Shown here: piece by piece, positions 44,825-53,944 of the stretch | Layout: each line of letters opens with the position of its first letter | How positions within the stretch are numbered: the stretch's first letter is position 1 | Origin: an uncultured Luminiphilus sp. | GTDB taxonomy: Bacteria; Pseudomonadota; Gammaproteobacteria; Pseudomonadales; Halieaceae | Length of the DNA stretch: 63,096 nt | Direction of reading: 5' to 3' | NCBI GenBank assembly: GCA_905182485.1 | Contig: CAJJBO010000007.1 | Coordinates: 1-63,096 of the forward strand | Made by a program: the position numbers and the translations under genes | Notes under the pieces: generated by a model | Seen by the model: the letters and a program-made list of their open reading frames with translations, nothing else | Told to the model about the DNA's origin: nothing | The model's database searches: none

Positions 44825-45468
44825 TTGAACACCCCCAGCGCGGCGGCGATTAACGCAAACGCATAAATCGCTAAGACGGCGATATAGACCGGTGACAGAG
44901 CACGTTGATAAGCCGCATTCAGCTCGGCGTCATCAGGGGTTGCCCCCAATGCCAGAAAAATATCCACGGCTGGCTTGAAAAACAGGTCAAGCGCAACCCC
45001 GGCGCAAAAAATGGCACCGACAGCGAGTATCTTCAACGCCAGCCAGTCAGGCGTCGTGGTGCTAGTCAGCAAGTAAATACCGACTGCGCTGACGCCGAGT
45101 GCCAGGATTAAGTTGAGACCCCAGTTAATTTTTGCTGACTGCTCTTGGACTGTAGGGTCGGGTGAGAGGAATCCGCGCCATAAAATCACCAGCCAGATGG
45201 CGGCAAACGCCCACATGCCGCCCAATACACTATCAGACAGATTGAGCCAGCCACTGGCATTCGCCAGTTGACATCCTGAGGGCATAATTAAGGTTAGGGC
45301 AGATCTTGGGAGTCTGTCTAGCACCATGCCGAGTTGCAATACAGTTTGGCGTGTCTCAATGCTTAGGGTGGTTTTTTCAGACCATCGAGCAGCGATAAAA
45401 ACCCCTACGTCTGTGCCCACCCAAAAGACAAGCAACAGAATATGTAGATATAGCCACAAAGATGTCAT
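44821..45468 (-). CDS. Four- to six-helix membrane protein, paralogue A
   Basis: 215 residues with six hydrophobic stretches. The N terminus reads LYLHILLLVFWVGTDVGVFI, then ETRQTVLQLGMVLDRLPRSA and LIMPSGCQL. The proteins encoded at 52393-53043 and 57317-57997 share the pattern [LV]H[IV]LxLV[FY]W[VL]GxDxG and the E-x-RQT and D-x-x-PR positions. The first helix carries a conserved His and Trp. The overall look recalls CopD/DUF2269-like proteins, but I do not recognise a proven family. It sits between the 94-residue protein and the NTF2 protein in one operon. Confidence 0.72.
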   Translation of the reverse strand: MTSLWLYLHILLLVFWVGTDVGVFIAARWSEKTTLSIETRQTVLQLGMVLDRLPRSALTLIMPSGCQLANASGWLNLSDSVLGGMWAFAAIWLVILWRGFLSPDPTVQEQSAKINWGLNLILALGVSAVGIYLLTSTTTPDWLALKILAVGAIFCAGVALDLFFKPAVDIFLALGATPDDAELNAAYQRALSPVYIAVLAIYAFALIAAALGVFK

Positions 45469-45481
45469 GCGTTACCTCTCG

Positions 45482-45766
45482 TTATTGTTCTGTAATGTTC
45501 GCGCCAGATTCCAGCACGTCTTTGATCAGTTGTATTCGCGCCTGTGCCCATTCGTTGTCCTGTGATTCGCTCGGCTCGAATGTTTGCAGCGCGTCATCGG
45601 AGAGCGTGCCCGACTCAATGAGTAGCGATTCCAGCGCTTTGACCCGCTCGTTGAGCACCGAATGCTCTGTCATTAAACGAACGATAATTGCTAGAAGACG
45701 ATCCACTTCAGGGTCTTTGAAAAAGGCGGGTCGCCCCGCTTTGACGGTTTTCTTGTCATGACTCAT
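45482..45766 (-). CDS. Small conserved hypothetical protein, coiled-coil-like
   Basis: 94 residues, hydrophilic. It begins with a basic stretch (KKTVKAGRPAFFKDPEVDRL), followed by a long amphipathic helix with heptad-like hydrophobics, LLAIIVRLMTEHSVLNERVK then ALESLLIESGTL. I do not recognise a function; it may be an accessory or scaffold to the methyltransferase. Its ATG overlaps the methyltransferase stop by 4 bp, so it is translationally coupled. The membrane protein follows after 13 bp. Confidence 0.65.
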   Translation of the reverse strand: MSHDKKTVKAGRPAFFKDPEVDRLLAIIVRLMTEHSVLNERVKALESLLIESGTLSDDALQTFEPSESQDNEWAQARIQLIKDVLESGANITEQ

Positions 45767-46938
45767 ACCGACAGGCTCTTTTGCGCGCCAAAGGCATACC
45801 AGGTGATCGTATCTGATAGGCGCCCAGTGTCGCCGTCAAAGGAGGCGTCTGCGATGGCTGTTTCCGCGAACTCAGTCTCACTCACGTAGGTGAAACGCGG
45901 CATCGTCGCCTGAAAAAAATCGTCAGCCTTAAAGCCAGCATCAGTGCATAAGCGTTGGTAGCTCAAATCGCGGAACTCTTTATAGAAGGGCTCGTTGTTA
46001 TAAAAACCATCCCAGTCCAGATAAAACGCGTCATAGGCGCTGATCGCATCGTTCGGAGGTAGCTCCATATTGATGAGGATTCCACCTGGCTTGAGCACCC
46101 GGTGTGCCTCAGCAAAAAACGCCTTGATCATAGAAGTGGGTAATTCATGAAGAAACATAGAGGAAAAGACCACATCAACGCTCTTGTCTTCATAAGGGAG
46201 CGCATCGCAACCGGCTTGCCGAAAATGAATGGCGACACCCAGAGCCTCTGCTCGCGCATGCCCGTACTCTAGGCACGACGTGGCGACATCGAGACCATGT
46301 ACCTCGGCACTGGGAAAGGCTTGCTTCCACGGGAGCGTGTTGTGCCCGATGGTGCAGCCGACATCGACGATGAGATCTGGGTTGAGATTCGACCATTTGA
46401 GACGAGTAAAGTTCGCCATCGAATGACCAATGTCATCTAGGTTTTGACCCATCACACCAAAGGAGAAGACATCCAAGCCGTTGTCATAGATGATCCCCGC
46501 TGCGGTGTCATGATCCTCTCCGCCTTGATAGTTGCCTGGCATCAGATGGACGTCCATCTCTCTTGCATAGGCCGGCAGTGAGATCGTTGAATCGAGGGTT
46601 AAGGAGCCGCTTGCTTTTACCGGCGACTCGCTCTGGTGCTTATTGAGCGATTGAGGGTCATTCTCGATGGCTCGTAAGACGGATTGCCAAACTAATTCTT
46701 GAGTGGCACAGCGCAGACTGGAATACCATTTGAAAAGACCACGTTCTTTAAGGAACTGGTGCACCGCCTCGCCCGAGTCATGATTCTGGTTGGCGGCTGT
46801 CCGCGCCGCCTCGTAGTCAGCATGCATCTGGCCTGCCAGATCAGTGAGTACCCAAGCCCGCATTGACGAGGTAAAGCGTTCTCGGGCGCGCTGATCTAAA
46901 TTTTTTTTGAGTGAGAGCGAGTGTTGTAAACCGGCCAT
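45763..46938 (-). CDS. SAM-dependent methyltransferase with N-terminal extension
   Basis: 391 residues. The class I methyltransferase core starts near 185: motif I PDLIVDVGCTIGHNTLPWKQ, then AEVHGLDVATSCLEYGHAR, YEDKSVDVVFSSMFLHELP and AHRVLKPGGILINMELPP. The first 180 residues are mostly helical, with a W-rich segment (FLKERGLFKWYSSLRCATQE) that I do not recognise; it may bind the substrate. It is the first gene of a five-gene leftward operon and divergent from a TonB receptor. The methyl acceptor is probably a small molecule handled by the same pathway. Confidence 0.82.
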   Translation of the reverse strand: MAGLQHSLSLKKNLDQRARERFTSSMRAWVLTDLAGQMHADYEAARTAANQNHDSGEAVHQFLKERGLFKWYSSLRCATQELVWQSVLRAIENDPQSLNKHQSESPVKASGSLTLDSTISLPAYAREMDVHLMPGNYQGGEDHDTAAGIIYDNGLDVFSFGVMGQNLDDIGHSMANFTRLKWSNLNPDLIVDVGCTIGHNTLPWKQAFPSAEVHGLDVATSCLEYGHARAEALGVAIHFRQAGCDALPYEDKSVDVVFSSMFLHELPTSMIKAFFAEAHRVLKPGGILINMELPPNDAISAYDAFYLDWDGFYNNEPFYKEFRDLSYQRLCTDAGFKADDFFQATMPRFTYVSETEFAETAIADASFDGDTGRLSDTITWYAFGAQKSLSV

Positions 46939-47050
46939 GATGTGCCCCTAGGTGATGACTGCTGTCTTCGTGCTGTCGTGCGTTGTTCGCACAGAGCGCG
47001 ATTCGACGTTTTTTGACCCTCTGGATAGCCTTGCTAAATCAATCGCGATA

Positions 47051-47076
47051 ATGCTATACCAATATAACAATAGCAT
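47051..47076. promoter_or_regulatory. Inverted repeat in the methyltransferase-receptor intergenic region
   Basis: ATGCTAT (47051-47057) and ATAGCAT (47070-47076), an exact 7 bp inverted repeat around 12 bp of AT-rich sequence, centred about 65 bp before the receptor ATG and 125 bp from the methyltransferase start. A good candidate operator for the divergent pair. It differs from the TATATCAT motif near the GntR gene. Confidence 0.5.
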
Positions 47077-47127
47077 GGTGTTTGATTCAGGCGCCGTAAA
47101 ACCGATGCATTTCAGGGGGATCCACAG

Positions 47128-49282
47128 ATGCAAATTAGTGTGAAACACACCTATCTACCCGCAATACTGTCAGCGGCTGTCGCGGCAACCATACCCACCA
47201 CGACCTTTGCGCAGTTGGAAGAAGTGCTCGTTACGGCTGAGAGACGCGAAGCCTCAGTGCAGGACGTGCCGATTGCGGTGAGTGCTTATAACGAAGACAT
47301 GATCGACAAATTACAAATTGATGACACGCTCGATTTGATTAATGTCGTTCCTAATATGTTTGGCGGCAACAACACCGGTCTGGGTACGGCCAATATGTAC
47401 TACCTGCGAGCGCAGGGTAATGACGAATCCATTTCGACTTTTGACCCACCCGTGGGCACTTATGTCGATGACGTCTATATCACACGCCAGAACGTCAACA
47501 ACGTGGCCCTGTTCGATGTGGAGCGTATTGAGGTATTGCGAGGCCCGCAAGGCACGCTGTACGGACGTAACACCACCGGTGGCGCGATCAGCGTGGTGAT
47601 GAAGAAGCCTTCCGATACGATGCAAGGTTACGTTGAGGCAGGTGTGGGCAATTGGGGCAAGACCTTGTTGCGCGGCAGTATTGATTTGCCGCTGAGTGAA
47701 AATGTCTTGACCAAGTTTTCCGCCTATTACGTGGATACCGACGGTTACCTTGAAAATCGTACCGATGGCAAAGACTATAACGAGGCAGATCTCACAGGCA
47801 TTCGCGCGGCATTGCGTTGGCTAATCTCGGATTCGATGACCTGGGATATTGCAGTGGATGGTGGAAAGTCAGAAGTAGCCAATATCCACGGTTTCTTGGA
47901 TGGTGACGTCGGCGGCGCTGTCCGTTCTGGGTGACGGGCTACCAATGGGCGGTGGTATGTCTGACTACGGCAACGAGGTCGACACCCTCAACATCACCTC
48001 CAATCTGGCGTGGGATGCCATGGGCGGTACGGCTAACCTGATTTTGGGTGCGCGCTCTATCGAGCAAGACTTTCTGCTGAATTTCCCTTTCTCGCTCGAT
48101 TTCTTCCCGGACTTTTTCATCATCGATAACCAGGGCGAGCACGATATGTACTCGGCTGAGTTGAAATGGTCTGGCGATATTATGGACGGGCGAGGGTTCT
48201 TACAGACTGGCGTTTACTACATGGACGAGGAGAACGAGGTAGATTTCGTGGATTATCTTGATCTCGGCGCTGTCGGGGTTCCTGTTCCGCCTTCTACCGC
48301 GTTCACTACGCTTGCCGATCGAGTACTGAGTAATACCACAGAGAGCTTCGCGGTCTACGCTCAAGCTGATATTCAAATCGGCGAGAACGGCACGCTGACA
48401 TTAGGTGCGCGTTACACCGACGAAGAAAAGACAGTGGACTTTCAGGGTACGGTGACTTCTGCGGGAATGGTGGCTGCCGGGATTCCGCTCTCGCAGAGCG
48501 AGCAGGAAATCACGCCACGTGTTGCCTACGCGCACAAATTCTCTGACAGCATGATGATGTATGTATCGGCCACCAATGGCTTTAAGTCGGGCGGCTGGAA
48601 TGCGCGGGGATCAAGTTCCGCAGCATTACAAGCTTTTGCGCCAGAGACTATTTGGTCTTATGAGTTGGGCATGCGCGCTGATTGGATGGACGGACGACTC
48701 AGGACCAACGTCACAGCGTTCTATTCTGACCTTGAGGACCTACAAACAACAGCCGCTACCCCCGATGGGCAGTTCTTAACAACTAATGCTGGTGGCTTAG
48801 AGGTGCCCGGGATTGAGGCGGAAATCACAGCGTTGCCCACCGATAACTGGCAGATCTTTGCTGCGCTCGGTTGGCAGAACGCCGAATATCAGCAATTACC
48901 GGGTGGGTGTGTCACACCTAATGCTTCTCTGGCAGCTTATGACGCGAACTGTAATATCGCCGAACCCAAGCGTAGCCCCCATCAAACTTACACCGTGGGG
49001 ACGTCAGCCGATTTCACTGTTGGCGCTCTGACACTGACGCCAAATGTGATGGTGCGCTATTTAGGTGCTCAGTACCCTGCAACGCGCAACCAGGGCTATG
49101 ATGGCTCAGTGACTTTAATCAATGCGGGGGTCAAGCTGTCAACCGCCGACTCACAGTGGGAACTCAATTTGGAATGCAAGAACTGTGGCGATAAGGTCTA
49201 CACACAGTCTTTCTTGTTTACGAGCTACTACAACCTACCCATGACGTATCAGGCGACGTTGAAGTATCGCTTTGGCGGATAA
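47128..49282 (+). CDS. TonB-dependent outer-membrane receptor (one frameshift)
   Basis: About 717 residues joined, normal for the small TonB-dependent receptor class. A signal peptide ending TTFAQ and the TonB-box-like LEEVLVTAERREASVQDVPI start the plug (VERIEVLRGPQGTLYGRNT near residue 130). The first frame ends at 47934 shortly after SEVANIHGFLDGDVGGAV; the barrel continues in frame +1 with GDGLPMGGGMSDYGNEVDTL and ends YQATLKYRFGG. The break lies near 47,925 and fits one inserted base. It is likely the outer-membrane entry point for the substrate of the island. A bidirectional terminator follows. Confidence 0.92.
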
Positions 49283-49319
49283 TAGAAGGTAAGCACCGCG
49301 ACAGAGCGCGCGGAAGATC

Positions 49320-49355
49320 AAAAAAGCCCGGTCGCAAATTACACCGGGCTTTTTT
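49320..49355. terminator. Bidirectional rho-independent terminator
   Basis: AAAAAAGCCCGGT (49320-49332) pairs with ACCGGGCTTTTT (49343-49354) around a 10-base loop, with A- and T-tracts on both sides. It serves the receptor gene (38 bp after its stop) and possibly the convergent SDR gene. Confidence 0.9.
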
Positions 49356-49444
49356 GTGAGTGGTGTTATACGCGCTGCGACTTTAAGTAAATGGTCAGTC
49401 TGATAGGGTGACAGGCGGCGCGACGGCGCTTCAGAAAGGGGTCC

Positions 49445-50263
49445 CTAGTGCATCTCCTCACCGCCACTGACGTTAATCGCCTCTCCGGTAATGAAGCTGG
49501 CGTCATCGGAGGCTAAAAAAGCACACATCGCAGCGGTGTCACCGGCCTGACCGATCCGCTGCAGAGGGATGCGCGCCGACATTTCTTCAAGATACGCCTC
49601 CTCGGTCATGCCTTTGAAGGCAGAAAAATACGCATTTTGCGCACCACCCAATGCCGTGGTGACATGGTTTGGACACACCGCATTCACGGTGACGCCTGCA
49701 GCGCCATAGTCGATTGCGGCGGTGCGGGTCAGGCCAATGACGCCGTGCTTTGCTGCGCAGTAAGGCGCCATGTGAGGAAACCCCGACTTGGCTGCTTGAC
49801 TGGCGATATTGATGATGCGGCCGCCGCGGCCAGCCGCTTCCATATGTTTGGCCGCTGCTTGCGTGCAATAAAATACGCCGCTGAGCGTGACATCGATGAC
49901 GAGGCTCCATTCTGCGGGGGCTACCTCGCGGCTGTGTTTCATGACGAATCCAATGCCGGCATTATTGACCAGCACGTCTAAACGGCCAAAGCGAGCGATG
50001 ACCTTGTCAAATAAAGTGGCTACTGAGTCTGGCGAGCGGACGTCGCAGGGAAGGCATAGCACGTTTACCCCTTTTGATTTGAGCCCCGCTGCTACGGATT
50101 CCATATCGGTAGAGCTGGCGAGATGACGATCACTGCTGTCCCCAACATCGGTCACGACGACGTTATAGCCGTCGTTAGCAAAGCGCAGCAGGATCGCTTC
50201 ACCTAATCCGCCATGTCGGCCAGAACCGGTGCAGACCACTACTTTTTGCGTATTTTCGTCCAT
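49445..50263 (-). CDS. Short-chain dehydrogenase/reductase
   Basis: 272 residues from the ATG at 50263, with AAGGAA 7 bp upstream; the frame extends a further 26 codons but without conserved text. The NAD(P) loop is CTGSGRHGGLGEAILLRF, then VNNAGIGFVMKHSREVAPAE and the catalytic Ser and YxxxK in IASQAAKSGFPHMAPYCAAK. The C terminus has LASDDASFITGEAINVSGGE. It oxidises or reduces a hydroxyl/keto group. It is 87 bp downstream of the MFS gene on the same strand. Confidence 0.92.
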   Translation of the reverse strand: MDENTQKVVVCTGSGRHGGLGEAILLRFANDGYNVVVTDVGDSSDRHLASSTDMESVAAGLKSKGVNVLCLPCDVRSPDSVATLFDKVIARFGRLDVLVNNAGIGFVMKHSREVAPAEWSLVIDVTLSGVFYCTQAAAKHMEAAGRGGRIINIASQAAKSGFPHMAPYCAAKHGVIGLTRTAAIDYGAAGVTVNAVCPNHVTTALGGAQNAYFSAFKGMTEEAYLEEMSARIPLQRIGQAGDTAAMCAFLASDDASFITGEAINVSGGEEMH

Positions 50264-50350
50264 GATGATTCCTTTGTTAAGGCGGCGGTGCGGGGTATTC
50301 ATGACCGTTTGCGCCGATGTCCTCGCAATAGGCAGCTGCACCAGCGAGGC

Positions 50351-51556
50351 TTATGGGCCCTCGAAAGATGAGCGCTTTTGCGATTCGAGCGCACGGGGAT
50401 GTGTTAAATACCAGCATCCCACAAAACCAAGGCCTGCTCCGCTAAAGCAGATCATGACCATCCAGGGCTGATATTCATAGGCGAGCGCACCCAGATAAGA
50501 AAATAAAGCCGCCATGCTCATGCCCACAGCGCTTGAAAGCCCCGCGGCACTGCCACTGTACTTTGGGATGGCGTTGACGGAGCCATAAAGCGTGGCCGGC
50601 GTGAGAATGCCCGAGAGCAGCATAGAACAGGCAACGGGGGCTAATATGCCGACCAGTGTGAGACCGCTGAATAACAGGAGCGCGGGTGCAGACAGAGACA
50701 CTACTAGCATTGCCATCACCGCCGCTCTTTGCCAAGTGGGTGTCCCCATCTTGGCAGAATGACTGATTAAAAATGAGCCCACTACGTAGGTGAGCGATAG
50801 GACACCCCATACCCCCCCGAAAGTGGTCATCGACATACCAAATTGTTGATTGAATAGTGCGCCGCCGGTGGATAGCAGCGTAAAAAACATGCCTTGAATA
50901 AAACCAAAGGCACAAGCGTGTCCCCAAAAGACGCTCGACCCCAGGAGTGATCGATATCCCCGTAGCGTGACACGTTGTTCTTGCCGCACCTCAGCAGGCT
51001 CCTTGGGTATCGATTTGAGACACCAGAAGAGCAGCAACAGGCCTAGTGCGGCCATTAAGGCAAACACTGAAGCAATGCCGCCGTTTGTGGCCAGCAGACC
51101 GCCCAGTACTGGTGCAATGACCGGCGTAAAGCCCATCGCCGCGGTGAGCAATGCAAAAGCTTTTAGGGCTTCGTCTGGCGCCAAATGGTCTCTGATCATG
51201 CTGCGCGCGATGACTGTACCGGCACCTACCCCAGCCGCTTGTAAAAATCGCAGCGCAATCATTTGTTGGAGTGTGGTTGCCAGCATCAGGGCAGCGCTTG
51301 AGACGACAAAGAGCGTGAACCCACTGAGTAAAACGGGCCGCTTGCCGAGGCGGTCAGCCAGCATGCCAACAAGCGGTTGGCTAATAGCCAAACCGATCAC
51401 ATAGATTGAGATAAGGTATTGGAGGTCGCTGATATTGCGATCAAACGAGACACTCAGCAGTGGTATGAGCGGCACCATGATGACCACCCCAAAGGGCGAT
51501 AAACTGCTGATGGCCGCCAATAGCCAACGAGATATAGTGAGACCAGAATGAGTCAC
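50351..51556 (-). CDS. MFS transporter (Bcr/CflA drug-resistance type)
   Basis: 401 residues, 12 hydrophobic segments. The loop 2-3 signature is QPLVGMLADRLGKRPVLLSG. The loop after helix 4 reads RFLQAAGVGAGTVIARSMIR, diagnostic of the Bcr/CflA (DHA1) branch, and DHLAPDEALKAFALLTAAMG follows. It exports or, in catabolic islands, may import a small organic compound using the proton gradient. It is divergent from the unknown protein at 51635. Confidence 0.9.
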   Translation of the reverse strand: MTHSGLTISRWLLAAISSLSPFGVVIMVPLIPLLSVSFDRNISDLQYLISIYVIGLAISQPLVGMLADRLGKRPVLLSGFTLFVVSSAALMLATTLQQMIALRFLQAAGVGAGTVIARSMIRDHLAPDEALKAFALLTAAMGFTPVIAPVLGGLLATNGGIASVFALMAALGLLLLFWCLKSIPKEPAEVRQEQRVTLRGYRSLLGSSVFWGHACAFGFIQGMFFTLLSTGGALFNQQFGMSMTTFGGVWGVLSLTYVVGSFLISHSAKMGTPTWQRAAVMAMLVVSLSAPALLLFSGLTLVGILAPVACSMLLSGILTPATLYGSVNAIPKYSGSAAGLSSAVGMSMAALFSYLGALAYEYQPWMVMICFSGAGLGFVGCWYLTHPRALESQKRSSFEGP

Positions 51557-51634
51557 GTCATTGCTCGAGTAATCGGTTGATTTGAAGTACTACAGTCGCG
51601 GTTATAACACGGGACAGCGTGCAAGGGAGGAGTG

Positions 51635-52396
51635 ATGAGTCATAGTTATAGCGGTGTCATTCGATACACCAGCCAACAGCATGGCCGTATTGGCCAAGCC
51701 CGGGGTCGAGAGCAGTTTGTCATTACGCTCAACGATGACGGGTCTCGATCACTTCGTAGCCATGTGATTATTCAGGATCCGCCGATGGTAGAGCGCGATG
51801 TGGTACTCAGTGTTGATTCATCGCTTCGAGACGAGCTCGAACAAAAGTCACGGGAGTGGGAGACGATCGTGAAGATCGGAGCCCTATTTATTTGTGATGA
51901 GCACCGTATTTATGGCTCGGGTCGGACGATTGAGGGGGAGGATTTTCAGGACTGCTGGGAGGGTAACGCGGCAGCCACTTTTTTTGTGACGCACCCGATT
52001 CAGGCAGATGCATGGTTATTGGGTGGGTTAGGGTTTGGGGCGGATCCTGACCACCGCCAAATCAGTCACTTTCCCACCTGTTCATTGGATCATCGGGGTG
52101 CATCGGGCCCCCGGTTGGTGGTTCATGAGCCGCCGCTCGATATCTTTTTTCTGGGTGAGGAAGACATCACGATTGAAGCCGGACTATTTACTGCCCTGCA
52201 TTTCTGTTATGGCGATCCCGCTATTGATCCCGAGGGCAGTAATCAGGCGGGAGGTCATCCTCGGTATCATGTATGGACCTCGTCCGACGGCAATTTTATT
52301 GTGTTGAGAGCGCAGGTAGATGGGTATATGCAAACGCGATATGAGCTCGCGTCGCTTGCGCAGGGCCCTTCGGGTACGGTGCCACAGTGGGGTTAG
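51635..52396 (+). CDS. Unrecognised conserved protein, paralogue 1
   Basis: 253 residues from the ATG at 51635, with GGGAGG 4 bp upstream. Predominantly beta. It shares its whole layout with the protein encoded at 53945-54673. Both begin with SGVIRYTSQQHGRIGQARGR / RGVIEYTSRKPERMGETRGR. Both have a central DHRGA(S/T)GP segment, then an L/F-x-(F/Y)-(F/V)-GEE-x-I strand, and end with a YHVWTSSDGNFIVLRAQVDG / GYMQTRYEL-like closing pair. I do not know the family; the shape recalls DUF3108-like secreted beta proteins, but no signal peptide is seen. The 3' end overlaps the convergent membrane gene by 4 bp. Confidence 0.65.
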   Translation: MSHSYSGVIRYTSQQHGRIGQARGREQFVITLNDDGSRSLRSHVIIQDPPMVERDVVLSVDSSLRDELEQKSREWETIVKIGALFICDEHRIYGSGRTIEGEDFQDCWEGNAAATFFVTHPIQADAWLLGGLGFGADPDHRQISHFPTCSLDHRGASGPRLVVHEPPLDIFFLGEEDITIEAGLFTALHFCYGDPAIDPEGSNQAGGHPRYHVWTSSDGNFIVLRAQVDGYMQTRYELASLAQGPSGTVPQWG

Positions 52397-53043
52397 AACG
52401 TGACCACGTGTAATCCAAGCGCAGTATTGACAAAAAGACCGACCCAAATCACCCAGACATAACGGCGCACGACGCCCATGTGCATGATCATCGCCGCATT
52501 TTTCTCATCGGTCGGGCCATCAGTGATCATACTGGCATAGGCGATCGCGAAGGGTTTGAGTGCGAAGCGGACGACAATCCCGCAGGCGACGAGCGTTGCA
52601 AAGATCATTATTTTAAGTGCCAGCCATCCTGGCAAGCCGATCGTAAAAGCGTATCCACCGACACCCAGTAGCCCGCCGACCACGGCAAAGCGTAAGCGGA
52701 GGTCCCACTGGGTCAGCGAAGGAAAACGCTGACCGACCGAACTGTGAATGGCGGCGACCAACGCCACCCAGACCATCACCACTAGCCAGCCGATGAGTGC
52801 GGTGCCTTCGGGTAACAGCCCAGGCCAGCGCAAGCTACTGAGATGAAATCCAGAGCCTAAAATGAGCGGCATTGCTAAGCGCGGACCCATGTCGCATTCC
52901 ATCAGAATGTTGAAAGCGGTTTGGCGCGACTCCACACCGAGCTCGCTGCGTAGCACGTGTCGGCTCGATAAAAACGTGCCCAGATCGCCTCCAAGCCAAT
53001 AGACTAGCGCTAACACGTGGACATACAGCACAACGTTATACAT
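52393..53043 (-). CDS. Small membrane protein, paralogue B
   Basis: 216 residues, about five hydrophobic segments. N terminus YVHVLALVYWLGGDLGTFLS, then SRQTAFNILMECDMGPRLAM and LGSGFHL. It aligns best with paralogue A (44821-45468), sharing E-SRQT, D-x-x-PR-x-A and SG-x-x-L, and more distantly with paralogue C. The first helix holds a conserved H, W and GGD. It is the last gene of a leftward operon after the VOC gene, with a 9 bp gap. Function unknown; a role in electron transfer or transport at the membrane is a guess. Confidence 0.72.
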   Translation of the reverse strand: MYNVVLYVHVLALVYWLGGDLGTFLSSRHVLRSELGVESRQTAFNILMECDMGPRLAMPLILGSGFHLSSLRWPGLLPEGTALIGWLVVMVWVALVAAIHSSVGQRFPSLTQWDLRLRFAVVGGLLGVGGYAFTIGLPGWLALKIMIFATLVACGIVVRFALKPFAIAYASMITDGPTDEKNAAMIMHMGVVRRYVWVIWVGLFVNTALGLHVVTF

Positions 53044-53052
53044 GGGCGTCTC

Positions 53053-53895
53053 TCAATGGTGGGGGCAAAGCCACAGAATACGTTCGCCATCTGGCGTGGC
53101 GATGTCATAGCAATGAAGGTGTTCAGTGATGACGGCAGGCGCCGTTGCCATACCCTCTGGAGGGGGCGTGTTGCGCCTGATGGATAACGAGTGCCATCCA
53201 CAGGGTGCTTGTTCACCCACAACAGCGGGCCGCTCGATCCATTGATCGAGTTCAAAGAGTTGCCCAGGGCTGAGCGCAATCGGAGCGATTGCATGGCGGT
53301 GGTCCTCATCGAGCCCATTGCTGCGCGATAAAATCGAGACCCGTGCAGGCATTGCCGAGGGGGCTGCGCAGCCAAGCAACCGGGCATAAAAATCAATGGA
53401 TGTCTCAATAGCGGTCACCGCATTGATCATGACAAAGCACTGATTCACTTGCTGGGTCGCTGTCGGCAAGATAAATCCTGGCACCTCACCGGATATCTCT
53501 GTGAAGTAAATCAACTCTCCGGCAGGTCCTGCGACCTGCATTGCACGAATGTGCTCTGAGAACGACAACGCAGCCGGCGGGTTCAATAGCGAAAACGCGG
53601 GGGGTAGGTCGGCAAAAAGTGCGTCTAGATCTTTGACGAGTACTTCCATTGCCGCCCATCCAGGTGCTGCGAAGGGGGTGGGAACATCACCATCCCATTC
53701 GATGAACGTCAGGGTTTGATAGGGTTCTTGCGACATGAGAATCGTGTGATTGGGGCAGGCTGTGAGCATGGGATCTGTCAGTGCGATGGCAGCGGCACTG
53801 TCCGTGCTGAAGGGCGCGTCTTGATAGCCGAGGGCATGGTAAGCGGCCACTGCGTCACTCAGCCTCGGGACTCGCAGAGCCATATTCTCAATCAC
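53053..53895 (-). CDS. Two-domain VOC-family protein, paralogue 1
   Basis: 280 residues. Two vicinal-oxygen-chelate modules: the first (to about 130) starts IENMALRVPRLSDAVAAYHA and ends AGPAGELIYFTEI. The second starts NQCFVMINAVTAIETSIDFY and ends TEHLHCYDIATPDGERILWL. The family includes glyoxalases, extradiol dioxygenases and lyases; candidate metal ligands occur (E in LIYFTE, H in EHLHC), but a full set is not clear. The start is a GTG at 53895; an in-frame stop lies nine codons upstream. The protein encoded at 62217-62939 is a shorter relative. Confidence 0.78.
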   Translation of the reverse strand: MIENMALRVPRLSDAVAAYHALGYQDAPFSTDSAAAIALTDPMLTACPNHTILMSQEPYQTLTFIEWDGDVPTPFAAPGWAAMEVLVKDLDALFADLPPAFSLLNPPAALSFSEHIRAMQVAGPAGELIYFTEISGEVPGFILPTATQQVNQCFVMINAVTAIETSIDFYARLLGCAAPSAMPARVSILSRSNGLDEDHRHAIAPIALSPGQLFELDQWIERPAVVGEQAPCGWHSLSIRRNTPPPEGMATAPAVITEHLHCYDIATPDGERILWLCPHH

Positions 53896-53944
53896 GACTG
53901 ACTGATCATCGCGATCGGCCTAGCTGCACGAGCCACACGAGCCG

